From: Gammaproteobacteria bacterium
GTDB lineage: Bacteria > Pseudomonadota > Gammaproteobacteria > Pseudomonadales > Azotimanducaceae
Direction: 5' to 3'
Assembly: GCA_024640825.1 (NCBI GenBank)
Contig: JAHEEG010000022.1
Coordinates: 1-36,450 of the forward strand
DNA: 36,450 bases
Positions 10,218 to 22,022 of this stretch are shown in pieces. The notes beneath the pieces are model-generated. The model made no database searches. It saw nothing but the letters and a program-made list of their open reading frames with translations, and was not told where the DNA came from. The translations under genes were made by a program, and so were the position numbers. Numbering within the stretch: the stretch's first letter is position 1; each line of letters starts with the position of its first letter.

Positions 10218-12476
10218 TCAAGCGTTGTCGAGCGCCTCGAGTACTCGAGGCGGCGAGAAAGGCAGATCGTTAATCCGCAGGCCGGTCGCAGCCCGCACGG
10301 CATTCGCAATCACCGCCAGCGGTGCCACGATAGGCGTCTCGCCAACCCCTCTGACCCCATAGGGATGGCTGGGGTTGGGAACCTCGATGATCTGAGTGTC
10401 GATCATCGGCAGATCGGATGCCACCGGGATGCGATAATCCAGAAACCCTGCATTTTCCATTACGCCGTCGGTGTTGAAGATGTACTCCTCATTTAGCGCC
10501 CATCCTATGCCCTGAGCCGCACCGCCCTGCATCTGCCCTTCGACGTAGGCGGGGTGAATGGCCTTGCCCGCATCCTGAATTGCCGTGTAGCTCAGCACGT
10601 CCACCTTTCCCGTATCACGGTCGACTTTCACGTCGGCGATATTGACCGCAAACGAAGCGCCAGCGCCTTGTGCGTTGAGGGACGCCCGACCCAGCAGCGG
10701 ACCGCCGGTACGAGCAGCATTGGCGGCTATGTCAGCCAGGCTCAGCGGCTTGACGTCCGCATTGACTCCGGGGGCCGGGACGGCCTGGCCGTCTTCCCAT
10801 TCCACCTGGTCTTCATCTACGCCCCAGGTGGCGGCCGCTCGGGCCTTGCACTGAGCAATGATGTCCTCACACGCCTGGACCACGGCCATGCCGGTAGCGA
10901 AGGTGGTCCGGCTGCCGCCGGTAACATTGGAGAACCCCGTGCTTTCGGTATCGCCGATCAGGGTACGCACCTGCTCGTAGGTAACGCCCAGGGTCTCAGC
11001 CGCCATGAGGCACATCGAGGCTCGCGAGCCACCGATGTCCGGATTTCCTTCCACCACAGTCACCGTACCGTTTTCGTTGATGTGCACTTCTGCGCTGGAC
11101 TGCATTCCCACGTTAAACCAAAAGCCAGCGGCAACCCCCCGGCCCGCCCCTTCAGGAATCGGCCGGGTGTAATGCGGATGCTGCTTCGCGGCTTCCAGAC
11201 AGGCCTTGAAACCGATAGCGGGGAATTTCGGCCCATAGGGGGCTTGAGTGCCCTCTTCCGCCGCGTTCTTCATCCGCAGGTCTATGGGATCCATACCCAA
11301 CTCACGTGCCAGATCGTCAAGCGCGCATTCCATGGCATGCATGGACTGCGGCGCGCCCGGTGCCCGGTAGGCGGCCACCTTAGGCTTGTTCACCAGCACG
11401 TCCAGCGCCTCGATATGAAAGTTATCGAGCCTATAAGGCGCGAAGATAGACATTGCCCCCGGGCCCATGGGCGCCCCTGCGAAGGCCCCAGCTTCATAGG
11501 CCAGCCATGCGGTCGCAGCGGTCAGGGTGCCGTCCTTCTTGGCGCCGACCTTGACCTTGCAATGGGTACCTGAAGTTGGACCGGTGGCGCGGAAGACCTC
11601 TTCCCGGGTCATCGTCATCTTGACCGGACGATGGGATTTCTGAGAAAGCAGGATAGCCAGGGGCTCGAGATAGAGCACGGTCTTGCCGCCAAAGCCGCCT
11701 CCGATTTCCGAAGCAATGAACTTCAGGTCGGCGATGTTCATATTCAGCACTTTCGAGGCCATGGCCCGGAACTCGAAGTGACCCTGAGTGCAGCACCAGA
11801 CCGTCGCCTGCCCCCCTTCATTCACCGAAGCAGTACACGCATGGGGTTCGATATAACCCTGGTGCGCCATGGGAATGCGGTATTCGCCCTCCACTATGAC
11901 GTCGGCGTCTGCGAAACCGGCTTCGACGTCACCGCGCGCCAGTTGCATGACGGCTGCAATGTTGCTCGGCTTGTCCGGCTTCTCGGGAAGATTCTTGGTA
12001 AAGCAGTTTTCGTCCAGCAGGGTCGCATCCACTGCCATGGCGGCGTCGAGATCCAGAACCGGTGGCAACGGCTCGTAGCTGACATCGATGGCTTCCAGCG
12101 CGGCTTCCGCCAGCTGCACGGAACGGGCGGCTACCGCAGCCACCGCATGACCGTGGTAAAGCACCTTATCTCTCGCCATGATGTTTTTGGCCAGGTCGGC
12201 AACATCGCCGCCGCCTTCCCCGCCGATCTCGCCGTGTTGGGCCTGGGGGAAGTCGGCACCGCTGACAGCGGCATAGACGCCGGGCATGGCCAGCGCCTTG
12301 GAGAGATCCACCGACTTGATCCGAGCGTGGGCGTGGGGGCTTCGAAGCACCTTGCCGTAGATCATGTTCGGCAGGTTCATATCCGCCCCGTACTGGGCGC
12401 GACCCGTGACTTTGTCCACGCCGTCCGGACGGACCGGTGATGTACCAATCACTTTATAATCAACAGCTTCTGCCAT
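10218..12476 (-). CDS. Xanthine dehydrogenase family molybdopterin-binding (large) subunit
   Basis: Aldehyde oxidase/xanthine DH-type large subunit: GTSPVRPDGVDKVTGRAQYGADM, EIGGGFGGKT, AYRAPGAPQ, C-terminal VRGVGETPIVAPLAVIANAV with conserved Glu; Fe-S and FAD subunits upstream. Confidence 0.92.
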   Translation of the reverse strand: MAEAVDYKVIGTSPVRPDGVDKVTGRAQYGADMNLPNMIYGKVLRSPHAHARIKSVDLSKALAMPGVYAAVSGADFPQAQHGEIGGEGGGDVADLAKNIMARDKVLYHGHAVAAVAARSVQLAEAALEAIDVSYEPLPPVLDLDAAMAVDATLLDENCFTKNLPEKPDKPSNIAAVMQLARGDVEAGFADADVIVEGEYRIPMAHQGYIEPHACTASVNEGGQATVWCCTQGHFEFRAMASKVLNMNIADLKFIASEIGGGFGGKTVLYLEPLAILLSQKSHRPVKMTMTREEVFRATGPTSGTHCKVKVGAKKDGTLTAATAWLAYEAGAFAGAPMGPGAMSIFAPYRLDNFHIEALDVLVNKPKVAAYRAPGAPQSMHAMECALDDLARELGMDPIDLRMKNAAEEGTQAPYGPKFPAIGFKACLEAAKQHPHYTRPIPEGAGRGVAAGFWFNVGMQSSAEVHINENGTVTVVEGNPDIGGSRASMCLMAAETLGVTYEQVRTLIGDTESTGFSNVTGGSRTTFATGMAVVQACEDIIAQCKARAAATWGVDEDQVEWEDGQAVPAPGVNADVKPLSLADIAANAARTGGPLLGRASLNAQGAGASFAVNIADVKVDRDTGKVDVLSYTAIQDAGKAIHPAYVEGQMQGGAAQGIGWALNEEYIFNTDGVMENAGFLDYRIPVASDLPMIDTQIIEVPNPSHPYGVRGVGETPIVAPLAVIANAVRAATGLRINDLPFSPPRVLEALDNA

Positions 12477-12551
12477 TTTCTTAACGTCTCCTTTGGGCCT
12501 AGTGGGGCCTTTTTCTGTGCTCTGAATACCTGGGTTCGCGTTTGTTTTAAT

Positions 12552-13031
12552 CTACGCCGGATGGGCCAGTTCTTTTGCTGCATCCTGCACTGCCCGTACG
12601 ATCTTGTCGTAACCAGTACACCTGCAGAGATTCCCAGCCAACCAGTAACGGATGGTCTCTTCGTCCGGATTCGGGTTCTTGTCCAGCAGCGCCTTGGTCG
12701 CGACGATCAGCCCCGGCGTGCAAATCCCGCACTGCAGCGCCGCGTGCTCCAGAAACTTCTGCTGAATGGGATGCAGCCCCTCGCTGCCGGCCATCCCTTC
12801 GATGGTAGAAATTTCGCTGCCTTGCGCTTCGACACCGAGGACCAGACAGGAACAGACAAGCCGGTCGTCGAGTAGTACGCTGCAGGCGCCACAGTCACCG
12901 GTCGAGCACCCTTCCTTGGTGCCCGTCTTGTCCAGCGTTTCGCGCAGCACCTCCAGCAGTGTCTGCTGCGGCTCGCAGAGAAACTCGACTTCTTCCCCGT
13001 TGATCGATGTTGAAACCTGTACCTTGTTCAT
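12552..13031 (-). CDS. (2Fe-2S)-binding small subunit of molybdenum hydroxylase
   Basis: Two 2Fe-2S clusters: GCSTGDCGACSVLLDDRLVCSC and QCGICTPG...AGNLCRCTGY; ATG at 13031 (MNKVQVSTSINGEEVEF). Confidence 0.95.
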   Translation of the reverse strand: MNKVQVSTSINGEEVEFLCEPQQTLLEVLRETLDKTGTKEGCSTGDCGACSVLLDDRLVCSCLVLGVEAQGSEISTIEGMAGSEGLHPIQQKFLEHAALQCGICTPGLIVATKALLDKNPNPDEETIRYWLAGNLCRCTGYDKIVRAVQDAAKELAHPA

Positions 13032-13041
13032 TTTGACCTCC

Positions 13042-13917
13042 TCAGCCTTTGGCCCGATCGCGGGCAATAGCAGCCGCTCTTCGGCACAGAACCGCGACCA
13101 CTTTGCGGCGATACTCCACGGTACCGCGCTTGTCACTGATCGGTGAACTCGCTGCCGTGCAGGCCGCGCCCGCCGCTGTCAGGGCGTCGTCGTCCAGCTT
13201 GGAACCCAGCAACGCCTCTGCTGCGGCAGGTACGAGCAATGCCGTAGGCGCGACAGCACCAATGGCCACCCTGGCCGCGGTGCAGGTACCGTTCTGATCC
13301 AGGGTCACGCTGACACCGCAACCTGCCACAGCAATATCCATCTCGGTGCGCGGGATAAAGCGCAGGTAAGCGTCCGCCGTGCGCGGTCCGGGGCGCTTGA
13401 ATTTCAAACCCAAGAGCAGCTCACCGGGTTCCAGAGCATTTTTGCCGACCCCGGTCAGGAAATCTTCGACCGGCAGCTCGCGGGTGCCTTTGGCACCGAC
13501 GATGACGCAGACGCCCCCGGCGGCGATCATTGCCGGTATGCTGTCCCCGGCAGGCGAGGCGTTGCAAAGGTTCCCACCCACCGTGGCCCTGCCCTGAATC
13601 TGTGTGGAACCGATGAGATCCGCAGCTTCCAGCAGCCCCGGAAACAGAGCGGCCAGCTCAGTATTTTCATTGAGCACAGCGCTGGGTATAGCCGACCCGA
13701 TGTAGACCTCTTCGGACCCGATATCAATACGATTGGTTTCCGCGATCTTTTTGATGTCGACGATGGTGCGCGGGGTCTTGTCTGCCGAACGCAACTGCAC
13801 CAGCAGATCGGTGCCGCCGGCAAGCAACTGCGCGCGCGTTCCCGCTGATGCGTGCTCCTTGAGAACGGCCAAAGCCTCTTCGAGATTCGAGGGTGCTACG
13901 TAAGCGAAAGCTCCCAT
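13042..13917 (-). CDS. FAD-binding medium subunit of molybdenum hydroxylase
   Basis: LLAGGTDLLVQLR and ATVGGNLCNASPAGDSIPAMIA FAD motifs; ATG at 13917 preceded by GGAGG. Confidence 0.93.
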   Translation of the reverse strand: MGAFAYVAPSNLEEALAVLKEHASAGTRAQLLAGGTDLLVQLRSADKTPRTIVDIKKIAETNRIDIGSEEVYIGSAIPSAVLNENTELAALFPGLLEAADLIGSTQIQGRATVGGNLCNASPAGDSIPAMIAAGGVCVIVGAKGTRELPVEDFLTGVGKNALEPGELLLGLKFKRPGPRTADAYLRFIPRTEMDIAVAGCGVSVTLDQNGTCTAARVAIGAVAPTALLVPAAAEALLGSKLDDDALTAAGAACTAASSPISDKRGTVEYRRKVVAVLCRRAAAIARDRAKG

Positions 13918-14079
13918 GGATCCTCCCATTCAAATTGTTGTTTGAAGCGTCACTAGCCGGGCAATCTAACATGAAGTTCGGCCCCGGGGGAGACTTCACA
14001 CAACAACAACGCCCTTGCCCACGTGTCGCCACGACATGGTCGCCGCTCAGGGCCACCAGGGCTGATATACTCTCCGGCG

Positions 14080-15426
14080 ATGAATACTATGGATGAAGAG
14101 CAACTGGACCTCTATTCCGAACACCTCGATCTGCTGGCCCGACGTTGGGAAGCGGCACTGGCCTTCGCCGGTTTCGATGCCGCCATCGTCGTCGCGGGGC
14201 AACCGGCGGAGTACTTCCTGGACGACCAGGCCACCCCTTTTCGACCCAACCCACATTTCGCCCAGTGGTTTCCTGAAGACGACGCTGTCGGCAGCGCGCT
14301 GCTCATCCGCCCGGGCGAGCGTCCAAAGCTGTACTTTTTGCAGCCCGCCGACTACTGGCATCAGCCGCCGCAGCAGCCGGACTGGGCAGACGGGAATTTG
14401 GACCTCGAGGTGTTCGACGATCCAGCAAGATTGCAGGAAGCTCTGGCGTCCGCGGCGGCAGGACAGAACCGCACGGCGTTCGTCGGCGAGCGGCAGCCGG
14501 GCAATCTGTCGATAGCCTCCGTCAATCCCGCGCTGCTGCTGAACCACCTGCATTTCCATAGGGCTTACAAGAGCGAGTTCGAGGTCCACTGCATGAAGGC
14601 GGCCACAGAACTGGCCGTCACCGGGCACCGGGCGGCCCGAGATGCGTTTCGCGCGGGCGGCAGCGAATTCGAGATTCATATGGCCTACCTGGCAGCCTCT
14701 AGGCAGACGAGCGACGCACTGCCCTACGGCAACATCGTAGCGCTCAACGAGCATGGGGCCGTGCTTCACTACCAGCACTACGACCGCGACCCGCCGGACC
14801 AGAGCCGCAGCTTCCTGATTGACGCGGGTGGCCGGTACCTGGGCTACGCCGCGGACGTTACTCGATCCTATGCTGCTGTGGGCCCGGAACATGAGCGCTT
14901 CTCAGCACTGGTCACCGCCATGGACCAGGCACAGCAGTCGATGATCCGGGAGATTCGCCCCGGGGTGGACTACCTCGAGCTGCATGAAAACGCGCATCGG
15001 CGAATCGCTGAAATCCTGAGCGACCACGGGCTTGTGCGCTGCCCGGCGGAAACCGCCTTCGATACGGGCATAACGAGAACCTTCCTGCCTCACGGCCTGG
15101 GCCACCTCATCGGCCTCCAGACGCACGATGTCGGCGGTCTTCAGACCAGTGCCGAAGGCGGTCATCGCCCGCCCCCGGAAGATTATCCCGCGCTGCGCCT
15201 TACCCGAACCGTAGAGAAAGACCAGGTATTCACCATTGAGCCCGGGCTCTATTTCATCCCTCAATTGTTGGATGAGCTGAAAGCCAAAGACCGATCGCAG
15301 CTGATCCACTGGGAGAGCGTCGACACCCTGCGCGGTTACGGGGGCATTCGCATAGAGGACAACGTTCTGGTGACGGACGAAGGCACGGAGAACCTGACGC
15401 GGGACGCTTTCGCCCGTCATGAGTGA
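14080..15426 (+). CDS. pepQ: Xaa-Pro dipeptidase (M24 family, PepQ-like)
   Basis: Metal ligands in LIDAGGRYLGYAADVTRSYAA, HGLGHLIGLQTHDVGG, FTIEPGLYFI, GIRIEDNVLV; start at ATG 14080. Confidence 0.88.
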   Translation: MNTMDEEQLDLYSEHLDLLARRWEAALAFAGFDAAIVVAGQPAEYFLDDQATPFRPNPHFAQWFPEDDAVGSALLIRPGERPKLYFLQPADYWHQPPQQPDWADGNLDLEVFDDPARLQEALASAAAGQNRTAFVGERQPGNLSIASVNPALLLNHLHFHRAYKSEFEVHCMKAATELAVTGHRAARDAFRAGGSEFEIHMAYLAASRQTSDALPYGNIVALNEHGAVLHYQHYDRDPPDQSRSFLIDAGGRYLGYAADVTRSYAAVGPEHERFSALVTAMDQAQQSMIREIRPGVDYLELHENAHRRIAEILSDHGLVRCPAETAFDTGITRTFLPHGLGHLIGLQTHDVGGLQTSAEGGHRPPPEDYPALRLTRTVEKDQVFTIEPGLYFIPQLLDELKAKDRSQLIHWESVDTLRGYGGIRIEDNVLVTDEGTENLTRDAFARHE

Positions 15427-17593
15427 TCTGACTGTCGAACGACTCTTCAGCGATCCCCCGCTGACCGGTAAGCTTCCGTCGAACCTTCAGTTTTCTCCAG
15501 ATGGCGAACGCATCGCCTATCTGAAGACCGCCGATGACGACCGGGAACGCACGGATCTCTGGCAGTATTCCATCGCCAGCGGTGAGCACAGGCTGTGGCT
15601 GAACGCGGCCGAGATCCTGGATTCGAAAACGGCGGAGTCCGCGGCGGAATCCGCGGCAGAAAAAGCGTCACGGGAGCGAAGGCGCAGCTTTAATCATGGC
15701 ATAACCAGTTACAGCTTCAGCCCGGACGGCTCCCAGGTGCTGCTGCCGGTGGACGGCGCCGGCTATCTGCTGGATACCGCGTCCGGTGCCGTTCGCTGCT
15801 TCACCCCATCAAACACCAGGCAGACTGATCTGAGGTTCTCTCCGAAGGGCAGCTATGCCACCTACGTCCGGGCGGGAAACCTGTACCGCTATCATTTACG
15901 GGACGAAGAGGAACAACGCCTCACGGACGACGGTAGCGACCTGGTGAGCAACGGCATGGCCGAGTTCATCGCGCAGGAAGAAATGCACCGCTTCACCGGC
16001 TACTGGTGGTCGCCGGATGAGCACTATCTGGCCTTTACCCGCGTCGACGAAACGCCAGTTGCTCTAAGCTACCGCTACGAGATCGATGCCGAAGGCATTC
16101 AGGTGGTTCCGCAGCGCTACCCCTATGCCGGAGCGACCAACGCGGAGGTGCGCCTCAAGCTGCTCGATTGCCGCAGCGGCGAGACCCGCGAGTTGAAATA
16201 CAAAGCGCGCAAAGACGACTATCTTGCCCGGGTGGACTGGTTGGGCGACAAACTGGTGGTACAGCGCCAGGACCGCGAGCAGAAAATTCTCACCCTGCTG
16301 CGAATCGATCCAGGGGACGCCACCACGCAGACTTTGCTCACTGAGCATGCCGACACCTGGGTCAATCTGCACGACAACTTCAAGCCTCTGGATCAGGCGC
16401 GTTTTCTCTGGACCTCAGAGCGCGAAGGCAACAGCCGTCTGTATCTTTTTGACAAGGGCGAGCTTCGAAATCTGAGCGACGGTGCGCGCAGGATCAATCG
16501 CGTTGTTCAAGCCGACGGCAACCACGCCTGGGCGCTGGGATGGAACCAGTCACCTACCGAGCAGCATCTGTTCCGTATCTCTCTCGCGGAGCGCAACCTG
16601 CTGCAGATCAGCAGCGACCCCGGATGGCACGAGGCCACGGTGAGCGCCGACGGCCGCTGGCTGCTCGACCGGGTTACCGCGCTGGACGACCCGGGGCGAA
16701 TCACCCTACGACTGCTGGATAATGCGGCAAGGCAGACGACCGGGAACGCAGCAGTTATCGCGAGCGGGGACCCCCACACCATCGCCAGGGAGATGATTGA
16801 TGAGAACCATCCATACTTCCCCTACGCGCAGGAACACGTGACCCCGGAGCTTGGCACGCTGTCGACTGAGGATGGGCAGACCCTGCACTATCGTCTGACC
16901 AGACCTTCGGGGGCGCCCCCAGCAGGTGGCAGACCCGCAATTGTTTTCGTTTACGGCGGTCCGGGGGTACAACGGGTAAAGAACGAGTGGCCGCCGCTGC
17001 TCCTGCAGCTGCTCGCCCGGCACGGATTCGGCGTGCTGGAACTCGACAACCGCGGGTCCGCCAACCGAGACCGCAAGTTCGAAACCGCGATCTACGGCCA
17101 GTTGGGCGAGGTCGAAGTTCGCGACCAGCTGGTGGGCGCAACCTTTCTGCAGTCCCTCGACTGGGTAAACGGCGAACGGATCGGCGTGTTCGGCCATAGC
17201 TACGGTGGCTATATGACCATCATGTGCATGGCCAAAGCCGCGCACGTCTTCCGAGCCGGCGTGGCTGTCGCCCCGGTGACGGACTGGCGCCTCTACGATA
17301 CCCATTATACGGAGCGCTACCTGTCTACCCCGGAACGCAACCCCGGAGGCTACGAGTCCAGCGGCGTGTTTCCACATCTGCATGGACTCGCTGGCAGGCT
17401 GCTGCTCATCCACGGCATGGCCGACGACAACGTGCTGTATACCCACAGCACGATGCTCTACCGCGCGCTGCAGGCCAGGATGCAGCCCTTCGAGATGATG
17501 GCTTACCCGGGGTCCAAACACGCCCTGCAGGAGCGGGACGTATCGATACACCGTTTCAATCTGATGCTGGATTTTTTCGAGAAATCCCTATGA
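15419..17593 (+). CDS. S9 family prolyl/dipeptidyl peptidase (DPP IV-like), no apparent signal peptide
   Basis: Nucleophile elbow GHSYGGYMT, Asp in HGMADDNVL, His in GSKHAL; N-terminal propeller repeats (FSPDGERIAYL, FSPDGSQVLL, DLRFSPKGSYATYV); FIAQEEMHRFTGYWWSPD. Confidence 0.92.
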   Translation: MSDLTVERLFSDPPLTGKLPSNLQFSPDGERIAYLKTADDDRERTDLWQYSIASGEHRLWLNAAEILDSKTAESAAESAAEKASRERRRSFNHGITSYSFSPDGSQVLLPVDGAGYLLDTASGAVRCFTPSNTRQTDLRFSPKGSYATYVRAGNLYRYHLRDEEEQRLTDDGSDLVSNGMAEFIAQEEMHRFTGYWWSPDEHYLAFTRVDETPVALSYRYEIDAEGIQVVPQRYPYAGATNAEVRLKLLDCRSGETRELKYKARKDDYLARVDWLGDKLVVQRQDREQKILTLLRIDPGDATTQTLLTEHADTWVNLHDNFKPLDQARFLWTSEREGNSRLYLFDKGELRNLSDGARRINRVVQADGNHAWALGWNQSPTEQHLFRISLAERNLLQISSDPGWHEATVSADGRWLLDRVTALDDPGRITLRLLDNAARQTTGNAAVIASGDPHTIAREMIDENHPYFPYAQEHVTPELGTLSTEDGQTLHYRLTRPSGAPPAGGRPAIVFVYGGPGVQRVKNEWPPLLLQLLARHGFGVLELDNRGSANRDRKFETAIYGQLGEVEVRDQLVGATFLQSLDWVNGERIGVFGHSYGGYMTIMCMAKAAHVFRAGVAVAPVTDWRLYDTHYTERYLSTPERNPGGYESSGVFPHLHGLAGRLLLIHGMADDNVLYTHSTMLYRALQARMQPFEMMAYPGSKHALQERDVSIHRFNLMLDFFEKSL

Positions 17594-18048
17594 GCAACAC
17601 GATCCTGGTAAAACCGGCCAGCACCGATAATGTTGCCGCACTGGTCGAATTCAACCGGGCGATGGCGAGGGAAAGTGAAGACAAAGGCCTGGACGAAGAG
17701 GTGCTGGCGCGTGGCGTCCGCAATCTTCTTAGCCGACCGGATGAGGGTTTCTATCTGGTCGCTGAGTACAGCGGCACGCTGGCGGGCAGTCTGATGGTGA
17801 CCTACGAGTGGAGCGACTGGCGGGATGGCCGCTTCTGGTGGATACAAAGTGTCTATGTGCGCCCGGAGTTCCGGCGCAAAGGGGTCTATCGAGCACTGCA
17901 CGAGCGTGTGCGGACATTGGCGAAAAACACCAACGATGCCTGCGGCATTCGGCTTTATGTAGAGCGGGAAAACACCGGCGCCATGGCAACCTACCAGAAC
18001 CTGGGCATGTCAGAAACCCACTACCGACTCTACGAAGAAGAATTCTGA
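17590..18048 (+). CDS. GNAT family N-acetyltransferase
   Basis: IQSVYVRPEFRRKGVYRALHERV acetyl-CoA binding motif, C-terminal RLYVERENTGAMATYQNLGMSETHYRLYEEEF; ATG at 17590 overlaps the peptidase stop. Confidence 0.9.
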   Translation: MSNTILVKPASTDNVAALVEFNRAMARESEDKGLDEEVLARGVRNLLSRPDEGFYLVAEYSGTLAGSLMVTYEWSDWRDGRFWWIQSVYVRPEFRRKGVYRALHERVRTLAKNTNDACGIRLYVERENTGAMATYQNLGMSETHYRLYEEEF

Positions 18049-18065
18049 CCTCGCCTCTGACCTTG

Positions 18066-18088
18066 GAGGGCGGCTATAAGCCGCCCGC
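18066..18088. terminator. Possible hairpin between convergent GNAT and tatD genes
   Basis: Perfect inverted repeat GGGCGGC-TATAA-GCCGCCC (18068-18086); no clear T-tract on either side. Confidence 0.35.
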
Positions 18089-18844
18089 TTCTGGCAGCCG
18101 CACCCGGTCGAACAAACGACGGAAGTTCTCACCGGTGACGCTTGCGACTTCCTCAGCCGACCAGCCCCGAAGCTCGCCGATGCAGGCGGCCGTATCGACC
18201 ACGAAGGCGGGTTCATTAGTCTTGCCGCGGTGGGGCACTGGTGCCAGCCAGGGGCAGTCGGTTTCTACAAGGAGCCGGTCGCCGGGAAGGCGCCTGGCAA
18301 CCTCGCGGACATTCTCACCGTTGCGAAACGTAACGATTCCGGAGATGGAAACGTAGTATCCCAGATCCAGGGCGGCCGAGGCCATTTCCCAGGATTCGGT
18401 AAAGCAGTGCAGTACCCCGCGGACCCCTGGGTGAGCACGCAGCAGACTCAGCGTCTCAGATTCTGCACCTCGAGTGTGAATGACCACCGGCAGCCGCTGT
18501 TGTTCGGCTAGGTGCAGTTGATAGTCGAATCGCGCCTGCTGCCGGCTCTTTTCTTGCGCCCCGTGTTCTCGATAGAAATCCAGGCCCATCTCGCCCAGAG
18601 CCACGACTCGCGGGTGGTCAAGGTAGGTATCGATCCAGCCGGGATCGGCGGCGGCCGCTTCGGGATGTTGGCCCACACTGGCCCAGACATCGGCGTGGTC
18701 GTCGGCCAGCGCCAGAACCGCTTCAATACCTTCCGCATCGACACCAATACACAGAAAACCCTGGACACCCCGCGCGCGAGCCGCCTGCAGCCGGGCTTCA
18801 GGTTCGTCCAGATAGTTCAGGTGACAGTGGGAGTCGACCAGCAA
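18074..18844 (-). CDS. tatD: TatD family DNase/metal-dependent hydrolase
   Basis: MLVDSHCHLNYLD, LGEMGLDFYRE, VIHTRGAE, GVLHCFTES, LLVETDCPWLAPVPHRGKTNEP. Confidence 0.95.
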   Translation of the reverse strand: MLVDSHCHLNYLDEPEARLQAARARGVQGFLCIGVDAEGIEAVLALADDHADVWASVGQHPEAAAADPGWIDTYLDHPRVVALGEMGLDFYREHGAQEKSRQQARFDYQLHLAEQQRLPVVIHTRGAESETLSLLRAHPGVRGVLHCFTESWEMASAALDLGYYVSISGIVTFRNGENVREVARRLPGDRLLVETDCPWLAPVPHRGKTNEPAFVVDTAACIGELRGWSAEEVASVTGENFRRLFDRVRLPEAGGL

Positions 18845-18850
18845 GGCTGG

Positions 18851-19201
18851 CTACATGGTATGGGTGTGACGATCCGATTGCAGGGCACCGGCAAGATAAG
18901 TTTCTATCTTGGAACGGGCCACATCGTCCTGATCGTTAAACTGCACGCCAATGCCTGCGGCGCGCGCACCTTGCGCGCCTTTTGGTGTGACCCAGACGAC
19001 CTTTCCGGCTACCGGGATCTTTTCCGGCTCGTCCATGAGGTTGAGCAGCATGAAGACTTCGTCTCCGAGCTCATAGTCTTTCTTCGTCGGGATGAACAGC
19101 CCACCATTGCGAACAAAGGGCATGAATGCGGCGTAGAGCACCGCTTTGTCTTTGATCGCCAGGGAAAGAATCCCGTTCCGGGCGCCGCGTTTCGGTTCCA
19201 T
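18851..19201 (-). CDS. pilZ: PilZ domain protein (type IV pilus-type PilZ)
   Basis: Short single-domain ORF with GGLFIPTKKDYELGDEVFMLLNLMDEPEKIPVAGKVVWVTPKG, between holB and tatD as in Pseudomonas. Confidence 0.88.
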   Translation of the reverse strand: MEPKRGARNGILSLAIKDKAVLYAAFMPFVRNGGLFIPTKKDYELGDEVFMLLNLMDEPEKIPVAGKVVWVTPKGAQGARAAGIGVQFNDQDDVARSKIETYLAGALQSDRHTHTM

Positions 19202-19393
19202 GAGGGCAATAGTCCTTTCTGCAAAAAAGCGTCCGCAACAGCGCGTTGTGCTTAATGCCTTTCGAGGCGTCCGCGTGCCACGCCCCCGGGGCTGCGACAG
19301 GAACGGATCTCAACGACCTCCATCTTCGGCACCACGAGTCCCGGTGTCAACGGAAGGAGCGAGAACCCGATCACGAAATCCGATGCACAAAGT

Positions 19394-21928
<2,535 letters not shown>

Positions 21929-22022
21929 AGACCGGGATCCGCAGCTAACTGTGACAACCTAATTCTACACGAGCCCCAAGGGCCCTCACCCCCGGCACGC
22001 TGAGCCGCGGAAAATGCGAGCC

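Noticed and set aside
10554-11573. 339-aa + strand ORF
   Set aside because: Antisense to the well-supported molybdenum hydroxylase large subunit; composition typical of high-GC shadow ORFs, no recognisable domain.
11631-12440. 269-aa + strand ORF
   Set aside because: Antisense shadow of the same large subunit.
10218-13917. Aerobic CO dehydrogenase (coxMSL) annotation
   Set aside because: Subunit order fits, but the active-site loop AYRAPGAPQ lacks the form I AYxCSFR signature.
14047-14892. 281-aa minus-strand ORF
   Set aside because: Antisense to the prolidase.
15630-15665. Short repeat encoding ESAAESAAEKA in the S9 peptidase
   Set aside because: Only two imperfect copies; likely a local linker expansion with no further support.
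16706-17551. 281-aa minus-strand ORF
   Set aside because: Antisense to the S9 peptidase catalytic domain, which has clear motifs.
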